Shown piece by piece: positions 1 to 7,800 of a stretch of 11,988 nt of DNA. The position numbers and the translations under genes were made by a program. The notes under the pieces are model-generated. The model saw nothing but the letters and a program-made list of their open reading frames with translations. It was not told the origin of the DNA and made no database searches. Source of the stretch: Gloeopeniophorella convolvens (Eukaryota; Basidiomycota; Agaricomycetes; Russulales). The number at the start of each line of letters is the position of its first letter. Within the stretch, counting starts at the first letter, position 1. The stretch is from positions 1 through 11,988 of the forward strand of contig WTXD01000341.1 in the NCBI GenBank assembly GCA_022496205.1. Direction: 5' to 3'.

Positions 1-35
1 CAGTCGTAAGGAGGCGCGTCGCTGGGGGCCGCCAT
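1..35 (-). CDS. possible N-terminal fragment of a leftward gene, cut by the window edge
   Basis: Read leftward from 35, an ATG with a good fungal start context (A at -3, G at +4) opens an uninterrupted frame of eleven codons, MAAPSDAPPYD, that reaches the window edge. An Ala/Pro/Ser-rich start of this kind is common in fungal proteins. Nothing about function can be said from eleven residues, and a chance frame of this length is quite possible. The next gene (the dehydrogenase) ends at 289 on the same strand, so 36-288 would be this gene's upstream region. Confidence 0.3.
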   Translation of the reverse strand, partial: MAAPSDAPPYD

Positions 36-37
36 TT

Positions 38-62
38 CGGTGGTGCGGGCTTCGCACCGCCG
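38..62. repeat. GC-rich hairpin (10-bp stem, 5-nt loop)
   Basis: Bases 38-47 (CGGTGGTGCG) pair with 53-62 (CGCACCGCCG) with one G-T wobble around the loop GGCTT. It lies 3 bases upstream of the possible leftward start codon at 35. In that gene's mRNA it would be a stable 5' leader hairpin. It could equally be a chance palindrome. The rest of 63-288 shows no gene. It is the 3' flank of the dehydrogenase gene. Confidence 0.45.
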
Positions 63-288
63 AGCGTGGAGACGGCTGCTTATATGTTCATGTGCCCGGG
101 ATGCTTCCCACGGCTAGGAGGATGCGAAGTCGAAGAACACCACTCAAGCGACATCCGATTGCGACCCAGGCAAACCTGGTTATACTACATTGACTAAGCT
201 ACGCTGACTTGTCGTTCTCTCTGCTTCCCGGGTATCTTTCCTTTGTGTCTATTCCATTGCTAGCCCAACCCCAGTGGATTCAATTCCT

Positions 289-1400
289 TTAGGCAGTCGA
301 AGGGTTCACTGCAGTGTATCCTCCGTCGACTACGATCTCTTGGCCGGTGGTGTAGCATCCTGCAAGTGAGGACATATATGACCGTGCCAGCAACCTCCCC
401 AGGCCTGTGCACAATCAGTACGCACAGTCAACCTATCAGCACCAGCACGTACGTTCCAGATCGACCCGCCGGGACGGGGAGCAAACTCTGCGCGATCTTG
501 GCGACCTCCTCAGCGCCCGTGATCGTGTCGGTCGTCATCTCGGACGCATACACGCCCGGCGCGACAGAGTTGATGCGCACAGGGATGCCCTTCAGAGCGA
601 TCTCGGTGGCCAGCATCTTCGTGAGGTGGCTTGAGGCCGCCTTGGCGCTGTTGTAGGCAAACTTGACTGGGCCGTCAGCAGCTGCAGCCGCCTTGTGCGC
701 ATATACTCACGTGTCTCTGCGCGATCTTCAGAATCCCGCTGATGCTGGTGATGTTGACGACGCTCGAGGTGTGCCCGGCGACGTCCTGGCTGCCCTTGGC
801 GAGCAGGCCGAGGAAGGCGGTCGTCGTGTAGTAGATCGAGAACGTGTTGATCGTGTACACGCGGACCACGCCTCGGGCCGTCGTCGTTGAACAGCGCGTT
901 TCCCGAGCGTCTCGGCGTCTTTGTTCTCAGGAGCCTGGGGGTCGTTGAGGAACGGCGTCACAGGGCCCACGACCCCAGCGCTGGGAAGAGAGCCAGTGCG
1001 TGAGCCGCGCAAGGAACGCCTGGCAAACTTTAGGGTGACCGCACTTGTTGATGTGCAGCTTCCCCTCTTTCTCCTCGATCTGCTTCTTCGCCGCGAGGAT
1101 GCTGTCGCGGCTCGATACATCGAGCGGCAGCCTGTCCTCGGATAGCCCTAAGCAACGCGAGCGCGAAATAGGGGCTCGCTGCGCACGCACGGGATGATGG
1201 TGCCTGGCCGTGCGCGGCCCACTCGTCCGCAACCTTCTGCAGCACCTCCTTGCGGCGTCCGCCAATGTACACGCGCGCGCCGTTGGCTGCGAGCCCGCCG
1301 GCGATCATGAGCCCGATACCAGTCCCGCCGCCCGAGACGAGCGCGACGCGCCCTGGAGGTTGAAGAGCCTGGAGGTCTTGAGGTCAGCCGCAGTGGACAT
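289..1400 (-). CDS. short-chain dehydrogenase/reductase (classical SDR), five exons, with small frameshifts
   Basis: This is an NAD(P)-dependent oxidoreductase of the classical SDR family. Inferred exons (minus strand) are 1400-1191, 1131-1045, 980-711, 661-453 and 404-289, giving about 298 residues, normal for the family. The introns at 1132-1190, 981-1044, 662-710 and 405-452 all have GT-AG ends. In order one sees the Rossmann cofactor loop SGGGTGIG (about residues 23-30), the NNAG motif rebuilt across the second intron, the catalytic serine in NITSISG, the catalytic YNSAK (Tyr and Lys), the PG motif in [12 protein letters not shown], and the C-terminal [12 protein letters not shown]. The ATG is followed by [13 protein letters not shown], a usual SDR lead-in. 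Substrate cannot be predicted. Fungal relatives are often labelled RhlG-like or 3-oxoacyl-ACP reductase. Frame breaks lie near 1346-1354, 1200-1208, 897-902, 874-878, 860-864 and 355-364, so this is either a decaying copy or a poorly polished sequence. The family call is firm; intactness is not. Confidence 0.85.
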
Positions 1401-1514
1401 GCTCGCTGCGCGATGCTTGAGATAGTGCCGGTGAAGGAGAAGGGGTGCGCGTGCGATAATCCGGAGACCCGCCATTGCTTATGCCCGTGCTGCAGCGTGA
1501 TTGGCACGAACCCG

Positions 1515-1532
1515 GGACATGGACATGGACAT
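1515..1532. repeat. (GGACAT)x3 tandem repeat
   Basis: Three perfect head-to-tail copies of GGACAT lie in the dehydrogenase upstream region. This is a short microsatellite with no known role. Confidence 0.8.
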
Positions 1533-1553
1533 GTGCGCTCGCGTCTAGTACAT

Positions 1554-1561
1554 TGACGTCA
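1554..1561. promoter_or_regulatory. CRE-like palindrome TGACGTCA (candidate bZIP site)
   Basis: An exact TGACGTCA, the consensus for ATF/CREB-type bZIP factors, lies about 155 bp upstream of the dehydrogenase start and outside the transposon. An 8-bp palindrome can arise by chance. Its place between two divergent genes makes a regulatory role plausible but unproved. Confidence 0.3.
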
Positions 1562-1590
1562 TTCCCGGCCCGTCCTCCGGACCGGGGTGG

Positions 1591-1599
1591 CCGATCCCT
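1591..1599. repeat. left target-site duplication of the MULE (CCGATCCCT)
   Basis: The 9-mer CCGATCCCT directly abuts the left terminal repeat and recurs exactly at 4760-4768 abutting the right one. Nine base pairs is the typical target duplication length of Mutator-like elements. Confidence 0.88.
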
Positions 1600-1660
1600 A
1601 GTCTTTGACTTTTCACATCGTTCCCACGCCCCGGTAAGGCGGTCCGTCGGACCACTCTTC
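1600..1660. repeat. left terminal inverted repeat of the MULE
   Basis: Bases 1600-1634 align with the reverse complement of 4759-4724. They include an identical 17-bp core at 1614-1630 and one single-base gap just after it. Similarity fades through a GC-rich palindromic stretch (GGTCCGTCGGACC at 1641-1653). This end is expected to bind and be cut by the transposase. Confidence 0.85.
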
Positions 1661-1693
1661 ATTTCGAACTCAGACTTTATTGTTTTATCTTGA

Positions 1694-1707
1694 ACGCTTT
1701 TGTCATT
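1694..1707. repeat. left subterminal copy of the TTGTCATT motif
   Basis: ACGCTTTTGTCATT resembles the three copies of an AAAAgCGnTTGTCAT motif near the right end (4550-4632). It may be a transposase-binding site. A single diverged copy is weak evidence by itself. Confidence 0.4.
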
Positions 1708-1782
1708 TCTTGTATGTAATCAAATCAGTAATATACTATGAGTAATGTGTCTGCACCAGTGTGTCTGTGTCTGGGAGGACGA

Positions 1783-1806
1783 GGGAAGGGGGATGGGGGA
1801 TGGGGG
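1783..1806 (+). other. four G-runs with 2-nt loops (potential G-quadruplex) beside a CCT repeat
   Basis: G runs at 1783-1785, 1788-1792, 1795-1799 and 1802-1806 are separated by AA, AT and AT, an ideal G-quadruplex pattern. They are followed by a (CCT)n/C-rich stretch at 1814-1833 that could pair with them. Both lie in the presumed 5' leader of the transposase, 15-65 bases before its start codon, so they could influence its translation. Confidence 0.55.
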
Positions 1807-1847
1807 ACACACACCTCCTCCTCCTCCTCCCCCTTACCTTCCCGAAA

Positions 1848-4527
1848 ATGGCAACATTTGACATCCCTGTCGGTCCCGCGCTCAGTGACATCACACGCCA
1901 TGCCGGCCGAAGGCGCCGTACCGATGACCCGGCCACCTCCCGTCGCAAAGGGAGCATCGCGTACGACCGGGAAAAAGGCGGGATGCATTTGGAATGGCTA
2001 AATCTTGATGCATTCAAAGCCTGGCTTGCTGCCGAAGAACATCAACACGGCGTGGAGTTCATTTCACACCAGACCGAACGCCCGGAGCCATCCGATAGCC
2101 CAATCTGGCTGGAGCGGCGTACCCTCAAATGTTCCCGAGAGGGCTCGGGGGCGTGAGGTTCAAACGTTACGAGAAGAAGCACGACTGGAATCGGAAGATT
2201 CCCACCAAGCACACGGGCTGCGGGGCGCGCATCACCATCAAACTCTATCCGCACGTCCAGACCGTGCTTGGCAAGTACGAGGCCGAGCACGACCACGAGA
2301 TCGGAAATGAAAACCTTATATTCATCCGCCTCTCGGAGCCAGTACGGGAGAAGATCATGGCGTTGGTACACACAGGAGTGGAGGGTAAAGCGATAGTGAG
2401 TCACTAGATCTAATCATTCATTTCGTTAATCTGACGGCTGTTTAGCTTAAGCAGATCCGCGAATCGACCACCCCGACAGAGCGCGATCATTATATCACTA
2501 TGCGCGATATTAGTCGTATCCGTCGCATCGTCGAGAGCGACGAGATTCGATTCGATGAGAACGACGCGATCTCGGCAAGCGTTTGGGTTGAGCAGCTTCG
2601 TAAGGGCGGAGATCTGGTGTTCCTGAAGGACAAAACAGATCCTGTCCCAGAAGGATCTCTGCTAGCACAGGAGACCTTTGTGCTCTGCATTCAAACCCAA
2701 TTCCAGCAATCCATGTTCACTCTACTGGGAGGTGATTTCCTGGCAATAGATGCCACCCACAACACTACACAGTACTCTGGCCTCCAGCTGTTTACCCTGA
2801 TTATCAGAGATCATTGGGGCCATGGTACGCTTCAGATTTCATTTCCGCTTCATTTCCGCTTAATTTGGCGTTGGCAGGTGTTCCCGCTGCCTGGATGCTG
2901 TCATCTAGCGGCACCCAGGCAACCATTCTCCATTTTCTCAATTTAGTAAAGTCTTGGAACCCGTCCGTTACACCAAAGATCGTCATGACCGATCGCGATC
3001 AAGCGCAAATGAACGCGATCAAGGTCGCCTTCCCTGGCTGCACAATGCTGCTATGCTGGTGGCACGTCCTGCGTGCGATTCGGACGCATTTCAATACAAC
3101 CGCGTTCCCGGAGCTCTGGGCATTGATTCGAAAATGGGTGAGAACGGCCGATCGAGATCAATTCTTCACCTGGTGGGATCAGATCAGAACCGATCCCTCG
3201 GTTCCCCAAAGCATGATCGATTATCTGCAGCTGAACTGGATGACCGTCCTCCCTCAATGGACGGGATGGTCGCGGTTACACCGCACGATCTTTCAAGAGG
3301 GTGATACGAACATGCTTATCGAGGCGTAAGTAGTCTTATCGGTCCGAGATTAGGCAAGATCGGTGCAAATCTAATGTTATATCCCCTAGATATCACCATG
3401 TACTCAAATCTACTTGGCTGGATGGGAAGCGAAATCGCCGAGTCGATCATCTCCTCCATACCTTGGTGGAGAACATGCTGCCGACGTACGAGAACCGTCA
3501 CCGCCGCCAAGGGCTTGGTTTCGAAGGTCCCAACTTGGCTGATGCTCGGCGCGCCGAGATCATGAAGCGCGCCGCGGAGATGAAGACCGACGTCCAGCTA
3601 TTGGACGACGGGCGGTATTACGTGCGATCCGCATCGAATACATCCCATATGTATTATGTCGATCTCGGCCGAGCGGCCTGTGACTGCCTAGATTGGCCGC
3701 GCATCCGTTTTTGCAAGCACATCGCCGCCGTCCAGCTGTCGGTCGGTGTGCAGGCGGAGCCAATCAGAGCCGTGGCGCCACTCCCGAAGATCCCCTCGCT
3801 GCTTTCGGTACTCACGCACACGCCCGAGGTCCACAAGGAGAAATCAAAGAAGATGCTGGAACATGTAATATCCCTGTCTACGGCGCTCCTCAGTGACGAC
3901 GCTGTGCCTTCATCTCCGACATCGGTTCGATCGCTCCAGGCGATCGAGTCACACGTTATGGCGTACGACGGCGCGGCGCGCTCAGCGGGTAGTGCACTTC
4001 CAGAAAAGGAGGTTATTGCCCCCAACCAGCACTCCTGGCCCGAGACCGCCGAGCGAATGGGGGCAAAGGCGGCGCAGAAGCACACCAAAAGGCGCCGACC
4101 CAGCGACGCAGCTAACCAACCAAGTGCGACGGAGCGCATCGGCGAGCTGAACCGCAAGGCGCCTCGCATCAAGAACACCGACCCATACGGCGGTGGCCAA
4201 GATTCTGGGAAGAATGCCGCCACCGATGCACAGTCGGCCGCCAACAACATTGCTGCACGCGCCCACGCAGCAAATCCGAATCTCCCGCCCCCTCCCTCGC
4301 AGCCCAAGCGCGGCCGAAAGCGAGCCGACGCAACGCCAGCGCCGACGCCATCCGCTCCCCCACCCCTACCTGCGACCCCGCGCATTCCAGCGCTTCCCGC
4401 ATTGCTGTCACACGCTCCTAATCCGGCCCCTATCACGTACAATTACGCACTTAGTCAGTTTCTTCCAGTCCGGCACAATCCCCCTCCCTCCCTCCCCTAC
4501 AGCTATTACCCCCCTAGTACACAGTAG
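1848..4527 (+). CDS. MULE transposase with FAR1/WRKY-type zinc finger and SWIM finger, four exons
   Basis: Inferred exons are 1848-2395, 2446-2824, 2878-3325 and 3390-4527, about 837 residues; the introns (50, 53 and 64 nt) have GT-AG ends. The ATG at 1848 has A at -3 and G at +4; an in-frame ATG at 1800 is an alternative but reads through the CCT repeat. The N-terminal part has Cys (LKCSREG), Cys (TGCGAR) and HxH (EHDHEIG), like the FAR1/WRKY-GCM1 DNA-binding finger. The MULE RNase H-like core follows: first Asp in GDFLAIDATHN (about 284), second Asp in VMTDRD (about 346), the CWWH motif, and the probable catalytic Glu in NMLIEAYHH (about 458), encoded directly before the third intron. A CxC...CxH SWIM finger (CDCLDW...CKH) is near residue 555. 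The tail has basic patches (KRRRP, PKRGRKR), probably nuclear-localising, then a proline-rich end. The protein would bind the terminal repeats and catalyse cut-and-paste transposition. One base is missing in the G run at 2147-2151, which splits the frame. Confidence 0.87.
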
Positions 4528-4546
4528 TAGTTAGTACTTAGATGTG

Positions 4547-4552
4547 AATAAA
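4547..4552 (+). terminator. AATAAA polyadenylation signal of the transposase gene
   Basis: An exact AATAAA lies 19 bases past the transposase stop codon (4525-4527), within the right arm of the element. Position and sequence fit a poly(A) signal. Fungal signals are often degenerate, so the exact hexamer is supportive but not decisive. Confidence 0.5.
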
Positions 4553-4632
4553 AAGCGATTTGTCATTGATATTACACAGTGTGAAAAGGTGTTGTCATCC
4601 CAATTACTCATTGTCAAAAAAGCGTTGTCATT
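4550..4632. repeat. three spaced copies of an AAAA-GCG-TTGTCAT motif in the right subterminal region
   Basis: Related segments occur at 4550-4567 (AAAAAGCGATTTGTCATT), 4584-4600 (AAAAGGTGTTGTCATCC) and 4616-4632 (AAAAAAGCGTTGTCATT), all in the same orientation and about 32-34 bp apart, centre to centre. A related site is at 1694-1707 near the left end. Iterated subterminal motifs often serve as transposase-binding sites in plant and fungal DNA transposons. That role is inferred here. Confidence 0.6.
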
Positions 4633-4702
4633 CACACTACACATGCAATATAAAATAATTTATTGTTATAACCCTAATCCTAACTTACTCGGAAGATCAC
4701 CG

Positions 4703-4759
4703 GTGGCCGGCCGGAAACCGGCCCCGGAGGCGTGGGAACGATGTGGAAAGTACGCAACT
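4703..4759. repeat. right terminal inverted repeat of the MULE
   Basis: The reverse complement of 4724-4759 matches 1600-1634 with the identical 17-bp core at 4729-4745. The inner part (4703-4724) is a GC-rich imperfect palindrome of GGCCGG units, paralleling the palindromic inner part of the left repeat. Confidence 0.85.
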
Positions 4760-4768
4760 CCGATCCCT
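4760..4768. repeat. right target-site duplication of the MULE (CCGATCCCT)
   Basis: This is an exact copy of 1591-1599, starting at the base after the right terminal repeat. Together with the left copy it fixes the element boundaries. Confidence 0.88.
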
Positions 4769-4879
4769 CATGTTTCGTGGGAAAGCAACGCCAAACACAG
4801 CAGCACCCTGGCGCCTTGCACACGCGCACCGCCGCGCAGGCTCAGCAACACAACACGCACAACGACGACGGCGCGGACG
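4769..4879 (+). promoter_or_regulatory. short native leader of the PRP24-like gene
   Basis: Only 111 bp separate the transposon's target duplication from the start codon at 4880. The stretch is C/A-rich, ending in repeated CACAACAC/ACGACGAC-like units, typical of a fungal 5' leader, with no TATA box seen. Most of the original promoter must lie on the far side of the transposon, so the gene may now depend on transposon sequence for initiation. Confidence 0.4.
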
Positions 4880-7800
4880 ATGGACGAAGAACAGGCTCTC
4901 GAGGCGCTATCGAACGTTATTACCGCGCTTGCGGAGGCGCCGTATGATCTCGCGCTGCACGCGCAGCACATCCAGCTCGCCGCCGCCGCACATATGGACG
5001 ATCAGGTGCTTGCGGCACGCGAGACACTCGCGGGGTACTATGCGTGCGCGGACGACGTCTGGATCCCGCTCATCGAGGCGAAACGTGCCTCTGTCGATGT
5101 GGATACAGTGGAGGGCGCACTGGCAGTGCTGGAGGTATACGGGCGCGCGGAAGAGGACTACCTCTGTGAGTGCAGAGCACACCGGCGCGTGTGCTTGGAT
5201 CGGCTGATCCGTGCGGTGTACTGTAGCTATCCCGTTGCTGAAGCAGCATATGGACTTTCTGATCGATAGGCATGCGGATTTCGCTGCGTCGGGCGGGGTT
5301 GCAAAGGGGTCGGAGGAGCCGTTCTCGCGGGAGTGGACGCGCGGCGCGTTGCGCGCTGTAGTTGCGCGCGGCACTGGACACCTTACGCAGGTGAGCGCAT
5401 CGCCTCGGCGTCCCATATGTCATCCTGAGCTAGTCCTTCAGAGCTACCTTCTGTGGGACGCATTACGCGATTGGGAGGTGGAGGGATTGGCAGAGATACA
5501 AGGCGAGGAGAGGTACGTGGCGCGGTGGTTGTGCCATCTGCGCGCTGACGCGGGAACAATCTCCAGACCAGCAGCCATCGTGGAAGTCGAAGACATGTTC
5601 CTCGCGCGATTGCAGCAATGTCACTCGAGTGGGTGTTGTCTCTTCTGAGTGTCTACAATGCCCTCCTGACGCGCCGCAGCGAATGACGACACCTTCAATG
5701 CGTATTCATCATTCACTACGAACTACAAGGCCTCAGGAGCATACGAGACTTTGCTTGTTAACGCCACCAAGGTCCGCGCCGGGGCCAAGAAGGCATATGG
5801 CTGGCGTGAGCCGTACGAAGCCGCCCTTGTAAGTCGCCCTTACATCTCAATGTCATGTGTTTCGAGGCTACACGATGGTGTTGACAAGGTCGTGTAGGAG
5901 AAATCTGGGAACTCGCTCTACGCATATCAAAATTACATCGCATACGAGCACCGCGCGAAGCAGCCAGACCTCATCATCCTCTCAAATATCCATGAGCGTG
6001 CTATCGCGGAGGCGGCGAAGCGCCGTTCCGCTGGGGAGGCAGGGGCAGAGGAGGCTCTAAGGTTATGGTGGGCGAGCTATGTGGATGGCATGGTGTGCCC
6101 CTCAGCCATGTGCTAACCCTGACCTTCCTGACAATTCTTCAATTCCCAGAGGCGCAACGATGCACCGCTAGAGCAGCAGTTGTCACTGTACCAGCGTGCT
6201 GTGAGGAGCGTGCCAGGTAATGGTGACATATGGGCCAAGTACATGCGGTTCCTGGTGCGTCGTTACCCACGTTCATGAAATGCGCATCACTCCTAAATAC
6301 TCTCTAGGAGGTGAACAATGAGCTTGTCGAGGATGGTAGTGCACAGCCCATCTCCGGTGCGTCCCAGTTGCTTTTCCCTCCCACTAAGGCCAACCCTCCT
6401 CCAGCGCTATACGACAAAGCTATCAGCACAAAACTCTTCGAGAAGGACATCGAACAAATGATGCCGCTTTTCCTCGCCCGCTCAGGCTTCGAGCGCCGGA
6501 TATGTGTCGCGGCGCTCGCAGGGGAACAGTCGGCCGAGTCTGCGCTCGCCCAGTCGGCGATCGCGCAGCCGTTCCTGGAGCTCCAGGACCGCCTTGCTGC
6601 GCTAGTGGGATCCTGACGGACGGAATCAAGACATCCCGGGCCGGTGCGTGTCTCTGCTTTGCTGACGGGCGCTGCGGACTGGACCTGATGGCGCGCGATA
6701 AACAGCGGACAAGAACGGCGACACTCGCTTCCGTCTCGAGCGCTTCCTCTTCACTCTGGTATGTGCCGGTGTTTTCTAAAGGGTGCAGATTTAGTCACGC
6801 GCTGCGTGTGCAGTACAACGAGCTCGGCCAGCCTGATGACGCGGCGAAAGTCTGGTCCGATGCGACGAAACACTACAGGAACGCGTACATCCCTGGCTCG
6901 AATACACCGGCGCGCTCGAGTGCGTCCCTCCCTCGTATGATCTGCCCCGTTCGGCCACTCACATACCCGCCAGGCAACAAGGAAACGACGCCGAGGCACG
7001 CAGGGCATTCGCGCGCGCAGCCAGGGCGCCGCTCGACTGGCCCGAGATGCTCTGGGAGGCATGGCTCGCGTTCGAGCATAGCAACGGCTCCGCGGCCGAT
7101 ATACAGGACGCACTTGACGTTGTCGAGCGGGCACGGGCGCAGGTCGATGGCACGCCGAGCGAGGGTGCGTCGCCTCCTCGCCCTGCTTCCTTCCACCTAC
7201 GCAGGCTAATGGGGGCTCGTGCTGCAGGAGGCACAGAAGGCAGGATACCAGGCGATGCAAGTCGCAGCGGAGCAGCAGGCCGCGCAGGTTCCGGTTGCCG
7301 ATGCTGTCGCTGCTGCGTCGGAGGTGAGCGCGGCTGGTGATGTGGCGATGGATGTCGACGCACCGGCGCCGGATGCGCCGAGCGGGAGCGGAGTGAAGCG
7401 CAAGGCGGAGGATGCGCCGGCGGAGGAGAGCAAAAAGGCTAAGATCGGTGCGTCTGCCTGATTCGTGCGTGGAGGGTGAGACTGATTGGGTGCGCAGAGC
7501 CACCACAACCGTTGAAGCGGTTCGTCTTTTTGCCTCTCTAAACGCTTGTCGGCGAGTTACTGATGATGATACTCTAGAGATCGGGAAAACTGCACCGTGT
7601 TCGTCGGCGAGCTGCCCTCTGGGACGACCGACGACGAACTGACACAGCTCTTCAAAGACGTGCGTGTCCTCACTCTTACCGTCCCTTCCTCTAACCCCGA
7701 CCTTGGCGCTGGGCCAGTGCGGTGCGATCCGCGAGATCAAAATCACGCAGCTGCCGAACATGCTCGTCGCGACGGTCGAATTTGCCGCACGCGACAGCGT

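Larger units (their letters stand above)
1401..1599. promoter_or_regulatory. residual upstream region of the dehydrogenase, formerly shared with the PRP24-like gene
   Basis: No gene is seen here. The stretch separates the leftward dehydrogenase start (1400) from the transposon. It holds a CCAAT box on the minus strand (ATTGG at 1500-1504, about 100 bp upstream of the start codon), a CRE-type palindrome at 1554-1561 and a short GGACAT repeat. With the transposon and one target duplication removed it would join 4760-4879, making a roughly 320-bp divergent promoter. The regulatory role is inferred from position and motifs only. Confidence 0.45.
1600..4759 (+). mobile_element. complete Mutator-like (MULE) DNA transposon, 3160 bp
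   Basis: The element is bounded by exact 9-bp direct repeats (CCGATCCCT) and by terminal inverted repeats that both begin AGT and share the 17-bp core CACATCGTTCCCACGCC. Inside is one rightward gene for a MULE transposase with a SWIM zinc finger, plus AT-rich subterminal regions carrying repeats of a TTGTCAT-centred motif. All parts expected of an autonomous MULE are present. The perfect target duplication indicates little time since insertion. The only visible defect is a one-base frame break in the transposase G run at 2147-2151, which could be a sequencing error. The insertion lies between two divergent gene starts, as expected from the preference of many MULEs for gene 5' regions. Confidence 0.9.

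Noticed and set aside
366..656. Plus-strand open frame opposite the dehydrogenase
   Set aside because: The minus strand carries clear SDR motifs here ([21 protein letters not shown]), so the plus-strand frame is a shadow.
1641..1653. Perfect palindrome GGTCCGTCGGACC considered as a separate regulatory site
   Set aside because: It forms the inner part of the left terminal repeat, and a comparable GC-rich palindrome lies in the right one, so it is treated as part of the transposon end.
2842..2860. Short duplication ATTTCCGCTTC / ATTTCCGCTTA
   Set aside because: It is an 11-bp near tandem repeat inside a transposase intron polypyrimidine region. It is likely neutral slippage with no further structure.
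3654..4442. Gly/Ala-rich minus-strand open frame (262 codons)
   Set aside because: It is antisense to the transposase SWIM finger and proline-rich tail. The glycine richness is simply the complement of the proline codons.
4669..4685. Telomere-like sequence (ACCCTAATCCTAAC)
   Set aside because: Only about two imperfect units of the TTAGGG type are present, well inside the transposon arm, so this is chance or a remnant and not a telomere.
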